Shown piece by piece: positions 8,495 to 18,071 of a stretch of DNA of 51,452 nt. The notes beneath the pieces are model-generated. The model saw only the letters and a list, made by a program, of their open reading frames with translations, made no database searches and was not told the origin of the DNA. Origin of the DNA: Planctomycetaceae bacterium. Its GTDB lineage: Bacteria > Planctomycetota > Planctomycetia > Pirellulales > Pirellulaceae. The DNA is taken from positions 1 to 51,452 of the forward strand of contig PKCN01000131.1 of assembly GCA_002862205.1 (NCBI GenBank). Direction: 5' to 3'. The translations under genes and the position numbers were made by a program. Each line of letters starts with the position of its first letter. Position 1 is the stretch's first letter.

Positions 8495-10659
8495 CGTGTC
8501 GGTCTTTTGGGCGAGTTCAACACATGATACGACTTGGGTCGATGACGCTGTTGCTGCTTCTGATTCCGTCCCTGGGACAAAAATATGGGGTTGTCCTGGC
8601 GGCAGACGGGGTGGATGCCGCAGCGAAGGCGGGACCTGTCGCAGCCCAAGAGGAAATCGCGGTGGTCTTGCGCGATCGATGTGTGCATTGTCACGGTGAA
8701 TCGGACGAGGTGATGGGTGAAGTCGATCTGGTCGAGTTTCTGAAACGTCCAGCCGGTACAGCCGAACCTGAATTGCTTCAGGATCTGATTCGTGTCGTCG
8801 ATCTCGGAGAGATGCCTCCCGAAGACGAAGGGGAGCTGATGCCGGCGGAGCAGGCAAAGCTTGTCAGCGCGTTGAAAAAGCGATTCGAAATGGCGGTCGC
8901 CAGGGAATCAAAGCCTGAGCTTGCTGAGATTCGAAGGATGAATCGGTTTCAGTACAACAATGCCGTCAAAGATCTGTTCCGACTCAAGTCGATTGTCTTT
9001 ACCTTGCCCGAACGAATGATGCGGCAACACAGCAAATACTTTGATCCTGCCAGCGGAAAAATGCCTGACGCCGTTCGGGTCGGTAGTCGACCGCTCGGGA
9101 AATCGCAAATGATCGAAAAGCGACTTGCCGGCGTCGCTGCTTTTCCTCAGGATCTGCGAGCGGAACATGGGTTTGATAATCGGGGTGATCAGCTTTCGCT
9201 ATCGCCGCTGCTGATGGAGGCCTTTCTCAGTCTGAGTCAGTCCATTGTCGGCAGCCCTGACTTTACACCAGCCAACGTTGGCATCTGGAAGGAATTCTTC
9301 GCGGAACCTGCGGCAAGCGTCTCTCAGCCTGATCAAGCAAGGCTCCGTCTGAGGCCTTTTTTGACACGGGCTTTTCGACGGCCCGTCAGTGAAGAGTCGT
9401 TGGCGAGATATGCCGACTATGCGAAACGCCAGCTTGAAAGTGGAGTCGGCTTCACCGAGGTCATGAAACGTGTGTCGAGTGCTGTGCTTGCCTCACCTCG
9501 CTTCCTGTACCTCTATTCCACTCCCGGTATGAGTGATTCAGCTAGCGACGCCAAACAACCCGACTTACCCGCAGCGACACGTCAGGAAGACATTGACTTG
9601 GCATCTCGCTTGTCCTTTTTTCTTTGGGGCAGTATCCCGGATCAGGAATTGATTGATCTGGCATCGACCGGACAGTTGAGGGACCCTGATGTGTTGCAAG
9701 CTCAGTTTCGCCGTCTGATGCACGATCCCAAGCTCAAACGCTTTTGCGACAGTTTCCCTTCCCAGTGGCTACAACTGGAACGGATCATCTCCTCGGTACC
9801 CAACCGTGAAAAGTTTCCAGGGTTTTACATGTCAAAGTATCGCCACAGCATGCACATGATGTTGGAGCCTTTGTTGCTGTTTGAGGCGGTGTTGATTGAG
9901 AATATGTCGCTGACGCAATTGATCGATTCCGATTTTACGTATCGATCACCGTTGTTGCAGCGTGTTTACGGAGGGGCTGCAGGCAACAAGAATGGAGGGG
10001 GCGTCACTGCGCTGAACTTCACACGTCAGCCGGTGACCGATCGACGTCAGGGCGGGGTGATCACTAGTCCTGCGACTTTGACAATGACGTCGGGAACTGA
10101 ACGCACCAAACCGATCACTCGGGGAGCCTGGGTGTCCAGCGTGATCTTTAACCTTCCGCCCGAACCACCGCCAGCGGATGTGCCGCCGCTAGAGGAACAA
10201 CCGTCGGATGTTGAGAAAAATTTGACGTTGCGTGAACGTTTGGCACTGCACCGCGAACGAGCCGATTGTGCGGGTTGCCACGAGAAAATTGATCCGTTGG
10301 GATTCGCTCTCGAGAATTTTGATGCGATTGGAAAGTGGCGTGAGTCGTACGAGAATGGACGCGAAATTGACTCGTCTGGAACACTGTTTCGTCGCCATGA
10401 GTTTTCTGACATCGCCGGATTCAAAGATGCGATTCTTGCCGAAAAAGATCGTTTTGTCCGCGGTTTCGCAGGCCACCTGCTGTCGTTTGCGTTAGCACGT
10501 GAGCTAGGGACCCAGGATCAGAGTGAATTGGATCGCATTGCAGCAGCAACCATTGCTGATGGTTATCGAATACAGACTCTCTTTCGGGAGGTTGTTTTCA
10601 GCAAACCTTTTCTTAGTGGTGTCGAATTGTCTGACCAGCGTTTGACCACAAGTCCCTGA
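8491..10659 (+). CDS. PSD/PSCyt diheme-type protein (DUF1587-1595-1592-1588-1585)
   Basis: Exported protein of 722 aa with a signal-like hydrophobic segment near residues 12-38. A cytochrome-like heme motif CVHCH (64-68) follows. Then come DUF1587 (RRMNRFQYNNAVKDLF, about 147), DUF1595 (LTRAFRRPVSEESL), DUF1592 (DLASRLSFFLWGSIPD), DUF1588 with a second heme motif CAGCH (593-597) inside ERADCAGCHEKIDPLGFALE, and DUF1585 at the C-terminus. These modules are characteristic of Planctomycetes, and the function is not established. Two CxxCH motifs imply covalent heme and an electron-transfer role outside the cytoplasm (inference). It overlaps the preceding DUF1552 gene by 4 nt and lies 20 nt before another, so the three form one operon. 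Confidence 0.9.
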   Translation: MTCRSFGRVQHMIRLGSMTLLLLLIPSLGQKYGVVLAADGVDAAAKAGPVAAQEEIAVVLRDRCVHCHGESDEVMGEVDLVEFLKRPAGTAEPELLQDLIRVVDLGEMPPEDEGELMPAEQAKLVSALKKRFEMAVARESKPELAEIRRMNRFQYNNAVKDLFRLKSIVFTLPERMMRQHSKYFDPASGKMPDAVRVGSRPLGKSQMIEKRLAGVAAFPQDLRAEHGFDNRGDQLSLSPLLMEAFLSLSQSIVGSPDFTPANVGIWKEFFAEPAASVSQPDQARLRLRPFLTRAFRRPVSEESLARYADYAKRQLESGVGFTEVMKRVSSAVLASPRFLYLYSTPGMSDSASDAKQPDLPAATRQEDIDLASRLSFFLWGSIPDQELIDLASTGQLRDPDVLQAQFRRLMHDPKLKRFCDSFPSQWLQLERIISSVPNREKFPGFYMSKYRHSMHMMLEPLLLFEAVLIENMSLTQLIDSDFTYRSPLLQRVYGGAAGNKNGGGVTALNFTRQPVTDRRQGGVITSPATLTMTSGTERTKPITRGAWVSSVIFNLPPEPPPADVPPLEEQPSDVEKNLTLRERLALHRERADCAGCHEKIDPLGFALENFDAIGKWRESYENGREIDSSGTLFRRHEFSDIAGFKDAILAEKDRFVRGFAGHLLSFALARELGTQDQSELDRIAAATIADGYRIQTLFREVVFSKPFLSGVELSDQRLTTSP

Positions 10660-10679
10660 TATTTCATGAGATTTTGTCG

Positions 10680-12026
10680 ATGAAATCAACTTCAAGAAGA
10701 AATTTTCTGCAAAGCGTGGGTGGTGCCATGGTCGCGCTGCCGTGGCTTGAAAGTGTCGCAAATGCAGACGCTGGTGCATCCGTTGCCAAGCGGATGGTGC
10801 ACTATTATGTCCCCATTGGCGTGGTGCGGCGGGGCTTCTTTCCCGGCGAGGCGGATCACGTGATCCCCAAAGGGAATCTGGGGAATTTCTTTCGCTCTCT
10901 GGGAGAACAGGATCCAGATTTCAGCGTCAAGCCGCTTGAGCATCTTACGCCAACGCTTGCACCATTGATGCCGTTGATCGAGAAGATCAATCTGATCACT
11001 GGGATGGATCGCACTTTCCAGCAGGGCACCGATGTGCACGCGCAGTGCGCGTCCTGTTACCTCAGTAGCGCCAAACCTTATACCGTCAAAGGTTCCGCCT
11101 GGCCCATTCAACGGACGCTTGATCATGTTGTTGCTGACCATGTGGGGAAAGAAACGCCATTCAGTACTCTGGAGTTCAGTTGCAACAGCCATCGCGATAA
11201 TAAAGAGTCGATTCATTTCGACAATATTTCGTGGTTCGGCACAGGCCACCTTGCTCCATCGATTCGTGACCCGGGGAAAATGTACGATCGCTTGTTCGGT
11301 ACCAGCCAAGCCGCGCGTTCAAGTGATGTAACCGATCTCGTGCTCGAAGACGCGAAGTCGCTTCAACGGGAACTCAGCTATGCCGATGGGCAGAAATTTA
11401 CTGAGTATTTTGATGCGTTGCGAACGATCGAAACGCAGATGAAGCGACTGCAGGACATGAAAAAGGAATTGGCAACCGTTGATTTTCCTGAACCTCCCGA
11501 AACCTATCTTCCCAGAGGTGAGTATATCCGCTTGATGGGAGACTTGATGGTAGTCGCGTTGCAGACGGGGTTGACCAATGTGGCAACCTTCATGATCGGA
11601 CCCGAGCGATGGGATACTCCTTTCATGTTTGACAGCCTGTTCGACAAGCCACGAAGTCATCATCAGATGTCACACAATCAGACCAAGTTCATTGATGATT
11701 TGTTGCGAGTTGATCGTTTTCATATGGAACAGTATTTCCACATTCTGAATCGCTTGGACACGATTCAGGAAGCTGATGGTTCTACGCTGCTGGACAATGC
11801 GCTGGTGACCTACGGTTCGGGACTCGGTGATGGAGCAACGCATCAATACAATGACTTGCCAATCATCGTGGCTGGTGGTGGTAAACAGGTGAAAGCTGGC
11901 CAACACATCAATATGCGTGAGGGAACACCCCTGGCTAACCTGTGGTTGACTCAGGCTCAGTTGATGGGGCTGGAAGTAGATGAGTTTGCTGATAGCAAGG
12001 GCGTCATCGATTCGCTGATTGCCTGA
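10680..12026 (+). CDS. DUF1552 (HXXSHH) family Tat-exported protein, cluster A copy 2
   Basis: Second DUF1552 protein of cluster A, 448 aa from ATG 10680 (an in-frame TTG at 10674 adds two residues). The N-terminus MKSTSRRNFLQSVGGAM is a Tat signal. The motif at the HXXSHH position is HQMSHN (328-333), preceded by another His. The C-terminal half has LLDNALVTYGSGLGDG, IIVAGGGKQVKAGQHI and GTPLANLWLTQ, all typical of the family. Having DUF1552 genes on both sides of one PSD gene is unlike the simple pairs in clusters B and C. The last codons and stop lie inside a 20-bp tandem duplication. Confidence 0.88.
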   Translation: MKSTSRRNFLQSVGGAMVALPWLESVANADAGASVAKRMVHYYVPIGVVRRGFFPGEADHVIPKGNLGNFFRSLGEQDPDFSVKPLEHLTPTLAPLMPLIEKINLITGMDRTFQQGTDVHAQCASCYLSSAKPYTVKGSAWPIQRTLDHVVADHVGKETPFSTLEFSCNSHRDNKESIHFDNISWFGTGHLAPSIRDPGKMYDRLFGTSQAARSSDVTDLVLEDAKSLQRELSYADGQKFTEYFDALRTIETQMKRLQDMKKELATVDFPEPPETYLPRGEYIRLMGDLMVVALQTGLTNVATFMIGPERWDTPFMFDSLFDKPRSHHQMSHNQTKFIDDLLRVDRFHMEQYFHILNRLDTIQEADGSTLLDNALVTYGSGLGDGATHQYNDLPIIVAGGGKQVKAGQHINMREGTPLANLWLTQAQLMGLEVDEFADSKGVIDSLIA

Positions 12027-12053
12027 AGTGGTCGCTGATTGCCTGAAGTGGTC
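12014..12053. repeat. 20-bp tandem duplication across a stop codon
   Basis: Positions 12014-12033 are repeated exactly at 12034-12053. The first copy contains the last codons and TGA stop of the DUF1552 gene, so the duplication duplicated the gene's 3' end without altering its product. Confidence 0.95.
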
Positions 12054-12187
12054 GCTGGTGGGATGGGGGCTGTTCCGCTTGTGCGAATGTGGCCATTTTC
12101 AAGCATTCGTGTTCCAGGCAAAAGTGGGCCGGGGCGAGAAGAGGAGTATGAATTGTCTCTGAAGTTTCTTATTGGGAGGGAAATGTT

Positions 12188-13390
12188 ATGCGGTCGCGTC
12201 TGATTCTTGTGTTCCTGTTTCTTGGCTCGTGTGGGATCGTCGTGGCACAGGAGGCGTCTGAGGATTCCAAACCACTCGTTCAAAAAGAAACGGGTGACAC
12301 GGACAAGCCACGGACCGGGAGAGGCTCGGGAAAACAACAACGTGGTGAGAATGCAAACGAGGCCATGGTTCAGCAGTGGCTGCGTCAAATGGACAAGAAC
12401 AAGGATCAACGGATCGCATTGAATGAATCAAGCGGTTTGATGCAGAAAAACTTTGCACGGGTCGACAGTAACTCGGACGGATTTGTGGAAATCAAGGAGT
12501 TGGCTGCGCTTGCCCAGCGTTTGATGCAAAACCGGGAGAATCGAATTCAGGGGAATCCAAGGCAGGGAGGTAACGCAGACAAGGAAGTGACTGACGAACA
12601 GATCAAGCGAAGGGCCGGCGATCAAATTGTCTGTGAGTTGAACGTGTCTTATCGCGAGGGTCACGAGCGTTGGAAACTGGATTTGTTCAGGCCAGTTGGT
12701 GAGGTTGATGGGTTGAGGCCGGCGTTGGTGTTCGTTCATGGTGGTGGCTGGGTCCGTGGCGATAAACGCAAAGTATTGTTGCTTGAGCAGGCCATTGATT
12801 TTGTTCGCAGAGGATATGTTTGTATCACGGTCAACTATCGACTTGATGCTTCGAGATTGCCTTGTGTCAAAGACGTGAAGTGCGCGGTGCGGTGGCTGAG
12901 GGCTCACGCAGATGAATATCAAATTGATCCCAAGCGAATCGGAGCTTACGGGAATTCCGCAGGAGCTCATCTTGTCAGCATGCTGGGTGTTTCATCGAGC
13001 AACCGGGAGCTTGAGGGAGACGGGCCGTTTCAAGACTATTCCAGCCAGATTCAAGCTGTCGCTGCTTCGGCCACGCCGACTCTCCCCATGAGGCGGGGCG
13101 AAGCCAAACCCGCCCTCGCTGCTGTCTCGCCGATCACTTACGTGACCAAGGGTGCGCCCCCCTTCCTTTTGTTTCACGAAGTTTCGGACCGTCTGGTGGA
13201 TATCGGCCATTCCGATGATTTTGTCAAAGCGTTGAAGGCGGCAGGAGCAACGGATGTGACCTACCGGCGTATGACCGATGGTTCCGGGCACGCTGTTTTC
13301 CAGACGCACAGGAATGCCTTTCAGGATGATTTGGTCAGCTTTTTCGCTCGCACGCTGCAGGGAAAAGAGGTGGCGAAACCTGCAGAATGA
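12188..13390 (+). CDS. Exported alpha/beta hydrolase (esterase-like) with N-terminal EF-hands
   Basis: 400 aa, start ATG 12188 preceded by a good Shine-Dalgarno (GGGAGGG). Signal peptide at residues 1-20. Two EF-hand loops follow, DKNKDQRIALNE (69-80) and DSNSDGFVEIKE (93-104); these should bind calcium. A linker leads to a carbohydrate-esterase-type alpha/beta hydrolase: oxyanion motif HGGGW (184-188), nucleophile GNSAG (255-259, Ser257), and a C-terminal His in SGHAVFQ. The fold resembles acetyl-xylan or feruloyl esterases and lipases of the BD-FAE group; the substrate is unknown. It follows the cluster A genes on the same strand after 161 nt and converges with the next gene 34 nt away. Confidence 0.85.
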   Translation: MRSRLILVFLFLGSCGIVVAQEASEDSKPLVQKETGDTDKPRTGRGSGKQQRGENANEAMVQQWLRQMDKNKDQRIALNESSGLMQKNFARVDSNSDGFVEIKELAALAQRLMQNRENRIQGNPRQGGNADKEVTDEQIKRRAGDQIVCELNVSYREGHERWKLDLFRPVGEVDGLRPALVFVHGGGWVRGDKRKVLLLEQAIDFVRRGYVCITVNYRLDASRLPCVKDVKCAVRWLRAHADEYQIDPKRIGAYGNSAGAHLVSMLGVSSSNRELEGDGPFQDYSSQIQAVAASATPTLPMRRGEAKPALAAVSPITYVTKGAPPFLLFHEVSDRLVDIGHSDDFVKALKAAGATDVTYRRMTDGSGHAVFQTHRNAFQDDLVSFFARTLQGKEVAKPAE

Positions 13391-13424
13391 TTGCTACGGC
13401 TGGAAATTCGCCCGCCAGAATCAT

Positions 13425-14801
13425 TCAGTCCAATGAGAGTGGCGAATCACTGTCAGCAAATCGTTTCAGTGGAACCCCGGTGGCCCGCAGTAGCGTCAGA
13501 TGCAGGTCAGACATAGAAAGGTCGCGCCGTCCACTGACCAGGCGCCCCGGACGAATTGCTCCGCCACCTCGGCCTGCCAACAACAGTGGCAAATTCTTTT
13601 CTTCGTGTTCGTGACCATCACCCAGGCTGGAACCATACACGATGGTACTGTGATCGAGCAGTGTTCCGTCAGCTTCTTGGATTTCGTTGAGGCGACTAAT
13701 CAGATAGGCCACCTGTTGGGTGTGCCATGCGGTAACGCGATTGTACATGTCACGTTTTTCGTCGCGGGTCTTCCATGAGGTGACCCCATCATCATCCTCT
13801 GTTTTTCCGCTGATGTCTTTCCAGTGTGAAAGTGCATGCCATGTTCCCGTCACACCATCAATGAAGTTGAAGTACCGGTTGCTTTGGCCGTGGTCCATCA
13901 TGCACGTAGCAACACGAGTTGCATCAGCCCAGAATGCCAGCACGATCATGTCCATCATCACGCGAACGTATTCACCGTGTGCTTCTGGTATCTCGGCAGC
14001 AGGGCGGATCATTGCTTTGCCGAGTCCAGACGCGAGATCAGATCGCTGTTTCTGACGTTCGGAAAAGGCGATTTTGCGTTCGATCGCGCGAATCGATTCC
14101 AGATATTCATCAATTTTCTGACGATCCTGCACGCTGGCTGAATTTTTCATGCGGCGGGCGTCGGCAATCACCATATCGAGTACCGAACGTTGCGCCATCT
14201 GGCTCTCACCGGCGCGGAACATGCGGTCGAAAATGGCGCGAGGCTCGATCTCACGCGGCACCGGTGTCTGGGCGTCTGACCATGAAATGGAGTTGCGCGA
14301 TAGGCTGCTGCTGAAATAGCCTTCTCCCCGCATTGCCATTTCCAGAGATGGCAGCAACGTTGCGGATCGAAAATGTTTGGCGGCGACTTGGTCGGCTGAC
14401 GGTCCACCCACGTTGATGTTCTCGTGGTTGAAACCGCCTCCGGTCAGCCATGTTGCTGTACCTGCGCTGTGCCCATTGCCGCGTGGCGTCCAGATGTTTT
14501 TGAACAGCGTCAATTCACTCGCGAACGGCTGCAGCGATTTCATCCAGGGATTCAGTTTCCTGAGTTCGCCGTCTGGACCTGCTTCCTCCGGTAACCATGC
14601 TCCGTCAGCAACACCGTTGGGAATGTACAGATAGGCGAGACGTGTGGTCTTGTTGGACACAGGTTCGACTGCTGATGCGGGAGAATCCATCACCTCAAGC
14701 AGGGGAAGCGAAATGGCGGTGCCCATGCCTTGTAGCATCGTTCGTCGTGAAATTCGCCATGCACCAGAAGTGCGGGTTTGATTCAATGTCTGTTTTGCCA
14801 T
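13425..14801 (-). CDS. DUF1552 (HXXSHH) family Tat-exported protein, cluster B
   Basis: 458 aa. The Tat motif SRRTMLQGMGTAISLPLLEV sits near residues 18-37 after a longer than usual polar N-terminus. The HXXSHH position reads HALSHW (322-327). DLTYRSPS-like features are absent, but the family C-terminus is clear (LLDHSTIVYGSSLGDG, GRGGGAIRPGRLV). It lies downstream of the cluster B PSD gene on the minus strand, separated by 149 nt that carry a 14-bp minisatellite, so co-transcription is likely but coupling is looser than in cluster A. Confidence 0.87.
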   Translation of the reverse strand: MAKQTLNQTRTSGAWRISRRTMLQGMGTAISLPLLEVMDSPASAVEPVSNKTTRLAYLYIPNGVADGAWLPEEAGPDGELRKLNPWMKSLQPFASELTLFKNIWTPRGNGHSAGTATWLTGGGFNHENINVGGPSADQVAAKHFRSATLLPSLEMAMRGEGYFSSSLSRNSISWSDAQTPVPREIEPRAIFDRMFRAGESQMAQRSVLDMVIADARRMKNSASVQDRQKIDEYLESIRAIERKIAFSERQKQRSDLASGLGKAMIRPAAEIPEAHGEYVRVMMDMIVLAFWADATRVATCMMDHGQSNRYFNFIDGVTGTWHALSHWKDISGKTEDDDGVTSWKTRDEKRDMYNRVTAWHTQQVAYLISRLNEIQEADGTLLDHSTIVYGSSLGDGHEHEEKNLPLLLAGRGGGAIRPGRLVSGRRDLSMSDLHLTLLRATGVPLKRFADSDSPLSLD

Positions 14802-14847
14802 AAGGCCACTCGTGCCGTCTTTGTCGGATGCCGCAGTTTACCAGTCA

Positions 14848-14931
14848 GTTGAGTACTTACAGTTCAGTATCTACAGCTCAGTATTTTCAATTCAGTATCT
14901 TCAATTCAGTATCTACAGTTCATTACTCAGT
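14848..14931. repeat. 14-bp minisatellite, about six degenerate copies
   Basis: Units start at 14848, 14862, 14876, 14890, 14904 and 14918, with consensus ATTCAGTATCTACA. Copies differ at one to four positions, so this array is older or more diverged than others in the window. It fills most of the gap between the cluster B PSD gene and its DUF1552 partner. Confidence 0.9.
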
Positions 14932-14950
14932 TTGCCAGCCAGTTCCCTGC

Positions 14951-17677
14951 TCAGGGACCAAGCTGCTTCATTTGAAACGTTTCGCTGTTGACGATGGCTT
15001 GAATCAGCGTTTGCAGACGCCTGTTGTCAGCATCGACTTGACCAATGATCTCACGAATGACCGGTTCATCGAAATATTCAAGTTGACGGCCCAAAGCGTA
15101 AGTCATCATCTTTCGCGTGATTTGTTCGACCAGTTGGTCACGCCGTTCGGCCACCAAGGCAGTTTGCAGACCTGTCAAACCACGAAACTCGGTGCCCCCG
15201 GGCAGGGTGCCGCGAATGTCGGGCTGACGGCCGCGACGTGATTCGGTAAATCGACCAAACCAGTCGTATTGCTCCAATGCGAAACCAAGTGGATCGATCT
15301 GTGCATGGCAGGCGTAACAGTTCGGATTGTTACGGTGAAGTTCCAGCTTTTGTCGTTGGGTGAGATTACGACGCTCGGAAACCCGATCATCAAATTCGCT
15401 GACATTCGGTGGCGGTGGCGGTGGCGGTGTCCCCAGTAACTCAGTCAGAATCCAGTTACCACGCACCACCGGGCTGGTTCGATTCGGGAACGATGTGATA
15501 GCCAGAATACTGCCTTGACCCAAAATCCCGCTGCGGGGAGTCGATTCCAGTGAGACTCGTCTCATGTCTGGTCCCCGCACTTGCTCAAGGTCGTAATGCC
15601 GAGCCAATTCTTCGTTAACGAATGTATATTTGGCATCAATGAGACGCTCGATCGGCTGGTTTTCATTGACCAGGGATGAGAAAAAGAGAGCCGATTCCTG
15701 CTGCATCGCATCGACCAGCGAGTCGGTTGCCCAGGGATTGTCAATCGGATCACGCGGGGCGTGTGGCAAGGCACTGAAGCCAAGCCACTGGGAAGCGAAA
15801 ATTTCTCCCAGTGTTTTTGATTTCGGGTCAGCCAGCATGCGTTTCACTTCGGCGGCAAGCACGCGGGGTTCGCGCAGGATGCCCTCGTCTGCCGCTTTGC
15901 TCAGTTGAGCATCAGGCATGCTTGCCCACAGGAAATACGAAAGTCGGCTGGCAAGCTCGTGGTCAGTGATTGTGAACGCCTGTCCGGTTTGTTCGCTTTG
16001 GTTGCTTTCGCTGCGGAACAGGAAACTGGGCGAAGCGAGAATCACCTCGAATACCTGACCAAGAGCCAGGTAGGAAATGTCTTCATTACTGGTGGATTCT
16101 GCTTTTTGTCCCGTAAGTTCTGTGTAGTAGTTCAGCAGTGGCATCAATTCCTGTTCACTTACAGGTCGACGAAAGGCGCGTCGTGCAAAATTTGCGATCG
16201 CCTCATAGGCCGACCTCGAACCAACTAACAAGTTGCGTGTTCTCTGCAATTCTGCCGTGTCAGCCTGGTCAGGCATCGCAGCCTCGATGACCTGCTCTGC
16301 AGCACCCAGATAACGCTCCAGAATGATCGGTTGCAAAAAGAGACTGTTCGCACTGTTGGCGAATCCACTGGACGCGGTCAATTCACGGGGGAATCGATCC
16401 GCAGGACGCAAGTCGATGCCAAACAAGTCCCGGATGGTGTGATTGTATTCTTCATTCGTCAGTCGGCGGGCAGGCTCGTAGCCAGGTTGCCGCACGGTTT
16501 CATAGTCAAAATCATCAATCCTGTGCTGCAAAAAACCGGCGATGATCAACCGATCTGCGTCAGGCATTGGTTCAGCGTCAGGCGGAGGCATGGTTCGCAT
16601 TCTGATTTGTTGGCTGATGTTTTTCCAGCTGCTCCGGTTGATGACCCATGGTTTCTTTTCAGCTAAGGACAGCAGATCCAGATCACCAGAGGCCGACTCA
16701 TCTGAATGGCATTCATGGCAATGTCGCTTCAGAAGCGGTTCAATGTGTTGCAGATAGTTCCAGTTCGCCGCCGCCGCGACGGTGGCCGCATCAACCGACA
16801 CGGGCTTGGGCATGTTACTGCCAAGAGGTTTGCTGTCGCCTTCTGTCTCCTCGGGTTTTTCTCCGCGATTACCCTCGGGTTCAAGCTCACGTGCAAGCTC
16901 TCGAAGCTCAAGTTTCAATTCCTCAATCAACTCCTCCTCTCCCTCTTCCTCTGCATAGTGCAGTTCAAGTTTCAGGTGGAGTAATTCGTTGCGTATTTCG
17001 TACTCGTGCTCAAGTTCTCCCAGCCGGATTTCAATCTGTTCAGTCCGCCTGTCGTCGCCCTTTTCAACACTTTCAAAGAACTGCTTTATGAGCTTGCCCG
17101 CTTCAGCAAAGGTGGCATCCATCTTTTGAAAATCGCGATCCCCAGAATCAACCTCTTCTTCCGAAAATGTTTGCCGCAGTTCCGACAATTCAAAACGTTT
17201 GTCAAGCAGTTCCAGACTGATCGAAATTCTCTCTGACTCAAGCTCGATGAGATCCCATTGCTCTTCCAGTTCATCCCCGGGCTCCACATCACGTTCTTCA
17301 GCATCCTCGATCTGTTGTTCAAGCTTGAGCCGGTTTCTTTCTAGCAGCTGTCGCTGTTTGAGCAGATCAAGACGCTTATCGAGAAATCCAAGTCGCTCCC
17401 GAAGAAGTTTGCGAGCTTCTTCCGTTTCGCGCACTTCGAGCGAGAATTCATCGAGTTCCTCCGGATCTTCTCTGTCGGAGTCTCCCGAGGCAACGTCGTC
17501 CGCTTGCTCGTTGGCTTCCTGTGTCTTGCTGTCGCCGTTTTCCGCAGCAGATTCTTGAGCAGAAGCAGGTCGTGCGAGTGTTGGTGGCAGGCAGGAGAGC
17601 AGCAGGAGGATCAAAAGTAGATTGACAGATTTACTCATGCGTTGCCTGTAGGGGGCGCGATCGGGGGTAGATTTCAT
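14951..17677 (-). CDS. PSD/PSCyt diheme-type protein with long acidic coiled-coil N-terminus
   Basis: 908 aa, the longest of the three paralogues. A signal peptide (MSKSVNLLLILLLLSCLPPT) begins at an internal Met at 17638, which may be the real start; the frame is open to ATG 17677. Residues about 45-290 are a Glu/Arg/Leu-rich helical segment predicted by eye to be coiled coil. Then come cytochrome-like CHECH (320-324), DUF1587 (RRLTNEEYNHTIRDLFGID), DUF1595 (FARRAFRRPVSEQEL), DUF1592 (ELASRLSYFLWASMPDAQL), DUF1588 with CYACH (787-791), and DUF1585. The coiled coil is absent from the other two copies and could serve in oligomerisation or spanning the envelope (inference). It is transcribed before the DUF1552 gene of cluster B. 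Confidence 0.88.
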   Translation of the reverse strand: MKSTPDRAPYRQRMSKSVNLLLILLLLSCLPPTLARPASAQESAAENGDSKTQEANEQADDVASGDSDREDPEELDEFSLEVRETEEARKLLRERLGFLDKRLDLLKQRQLLERNRLKLEQQIEDAEERDVEPGDELEEQWDLIELESERISISLELLDKRFELSELRQTFSEEEVDSGDRDFQKMDATFAEAGKLIKQFFESVEKGDDRRTEQIEIRLGELEHEYEIRNELLHLKLELHYAEEEGEEELIEELKLELRELARELEPEGNRGEKPEETEGDSKPLGSNMPKPVSVDAATVAAAANWNYLQHIEPLLKRHCHECHSDESASGDLDLLSLAEKKPWVINRSSWKNISQQIRMRTMPPPDAEPMPDADRLIIAGFLQHRIDDFDYETVRQPGYEPARRLTNEEYNHTIRDLFGIDLRPADRFPRELTASSGFANSANSLFLQPIILERYLGAAEQVIEAAMPDQADTAELQRTRNLLVGSRSAYEAIANFARRAFRRPVSEQELMPLLNYYTELTGQKAESTSNEDISYLALGQVFEVILASPSFLFRSESNQSEQTGQAFTITDHELASRLSYFLWASMPDAQLSKAADEGILREPRVLAAEVKRMLADPKSKTLGEIFASQWLGFSALPHAPRDPIDNPWATDSLVDAMQQESALFFSSLVNENQPIERLIDAKYTFVNEELARHYDLEQVRGPDMRRVSLESTPRSGILGQGSILAITSFPNRTSPVVRGNWILTELLGTPPPPPPPNVSEFDDRVSERRNLTQRQKLELHRNNPNCYACHAQIDPLGFALEQYDWFGRFTESRRGRQPDIRGTLPGGTEFRGLTGLQTALVAERRDQLVEQITRKMMTYALGRQLEYFDEPVIREIIGQVDADNRRLQTLIQAIVNSETFQMKQLGP

Positions 17678-18071
17678 TCGAGCCTACGTATTGCACGGTG
17701 TTTGGTCAAGTTAAACCGTAGTGGGGGGGCTGACGCCACTGAGAACATTTTTCGAAAATAAAGTCACGGTTTGTCTCCTCGCCCCCCTTGTCTGATGCGT
17801 GGGGCCTTCTTGCTCACACAAGACTCAGGAAAAGTTTTGATGATACGGGTGCTCTTACCTGGGTTTCGTTTTTCATACTGGAACTACCCGTTCATTGGTG
17901 TTTGCCTGCCGGCGAGCCACCTTCATCCATCAGCGATGCCATTGAAGATGAGGCACTCAGGAGTGGCTAGCGACTGATTCAACGACTCGAGCCAGCCGGG
18001 CAGCAAATCCGATCTGCTCGAACTGACACCATCAACCGGATGGAGGATTGAGTTCTCCGCAGAACCTCTTT
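17678..18071. other. Intergenic region between clusters B and C
   Basis: 394 bases between the start of the cluster B PSD gene and the end of the cluster C DUF1552 gene. I see no convincing gene, hairpin terminator or repeat in it. It should contain the promoter for the cluster B operon. Confidence 0.4.
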
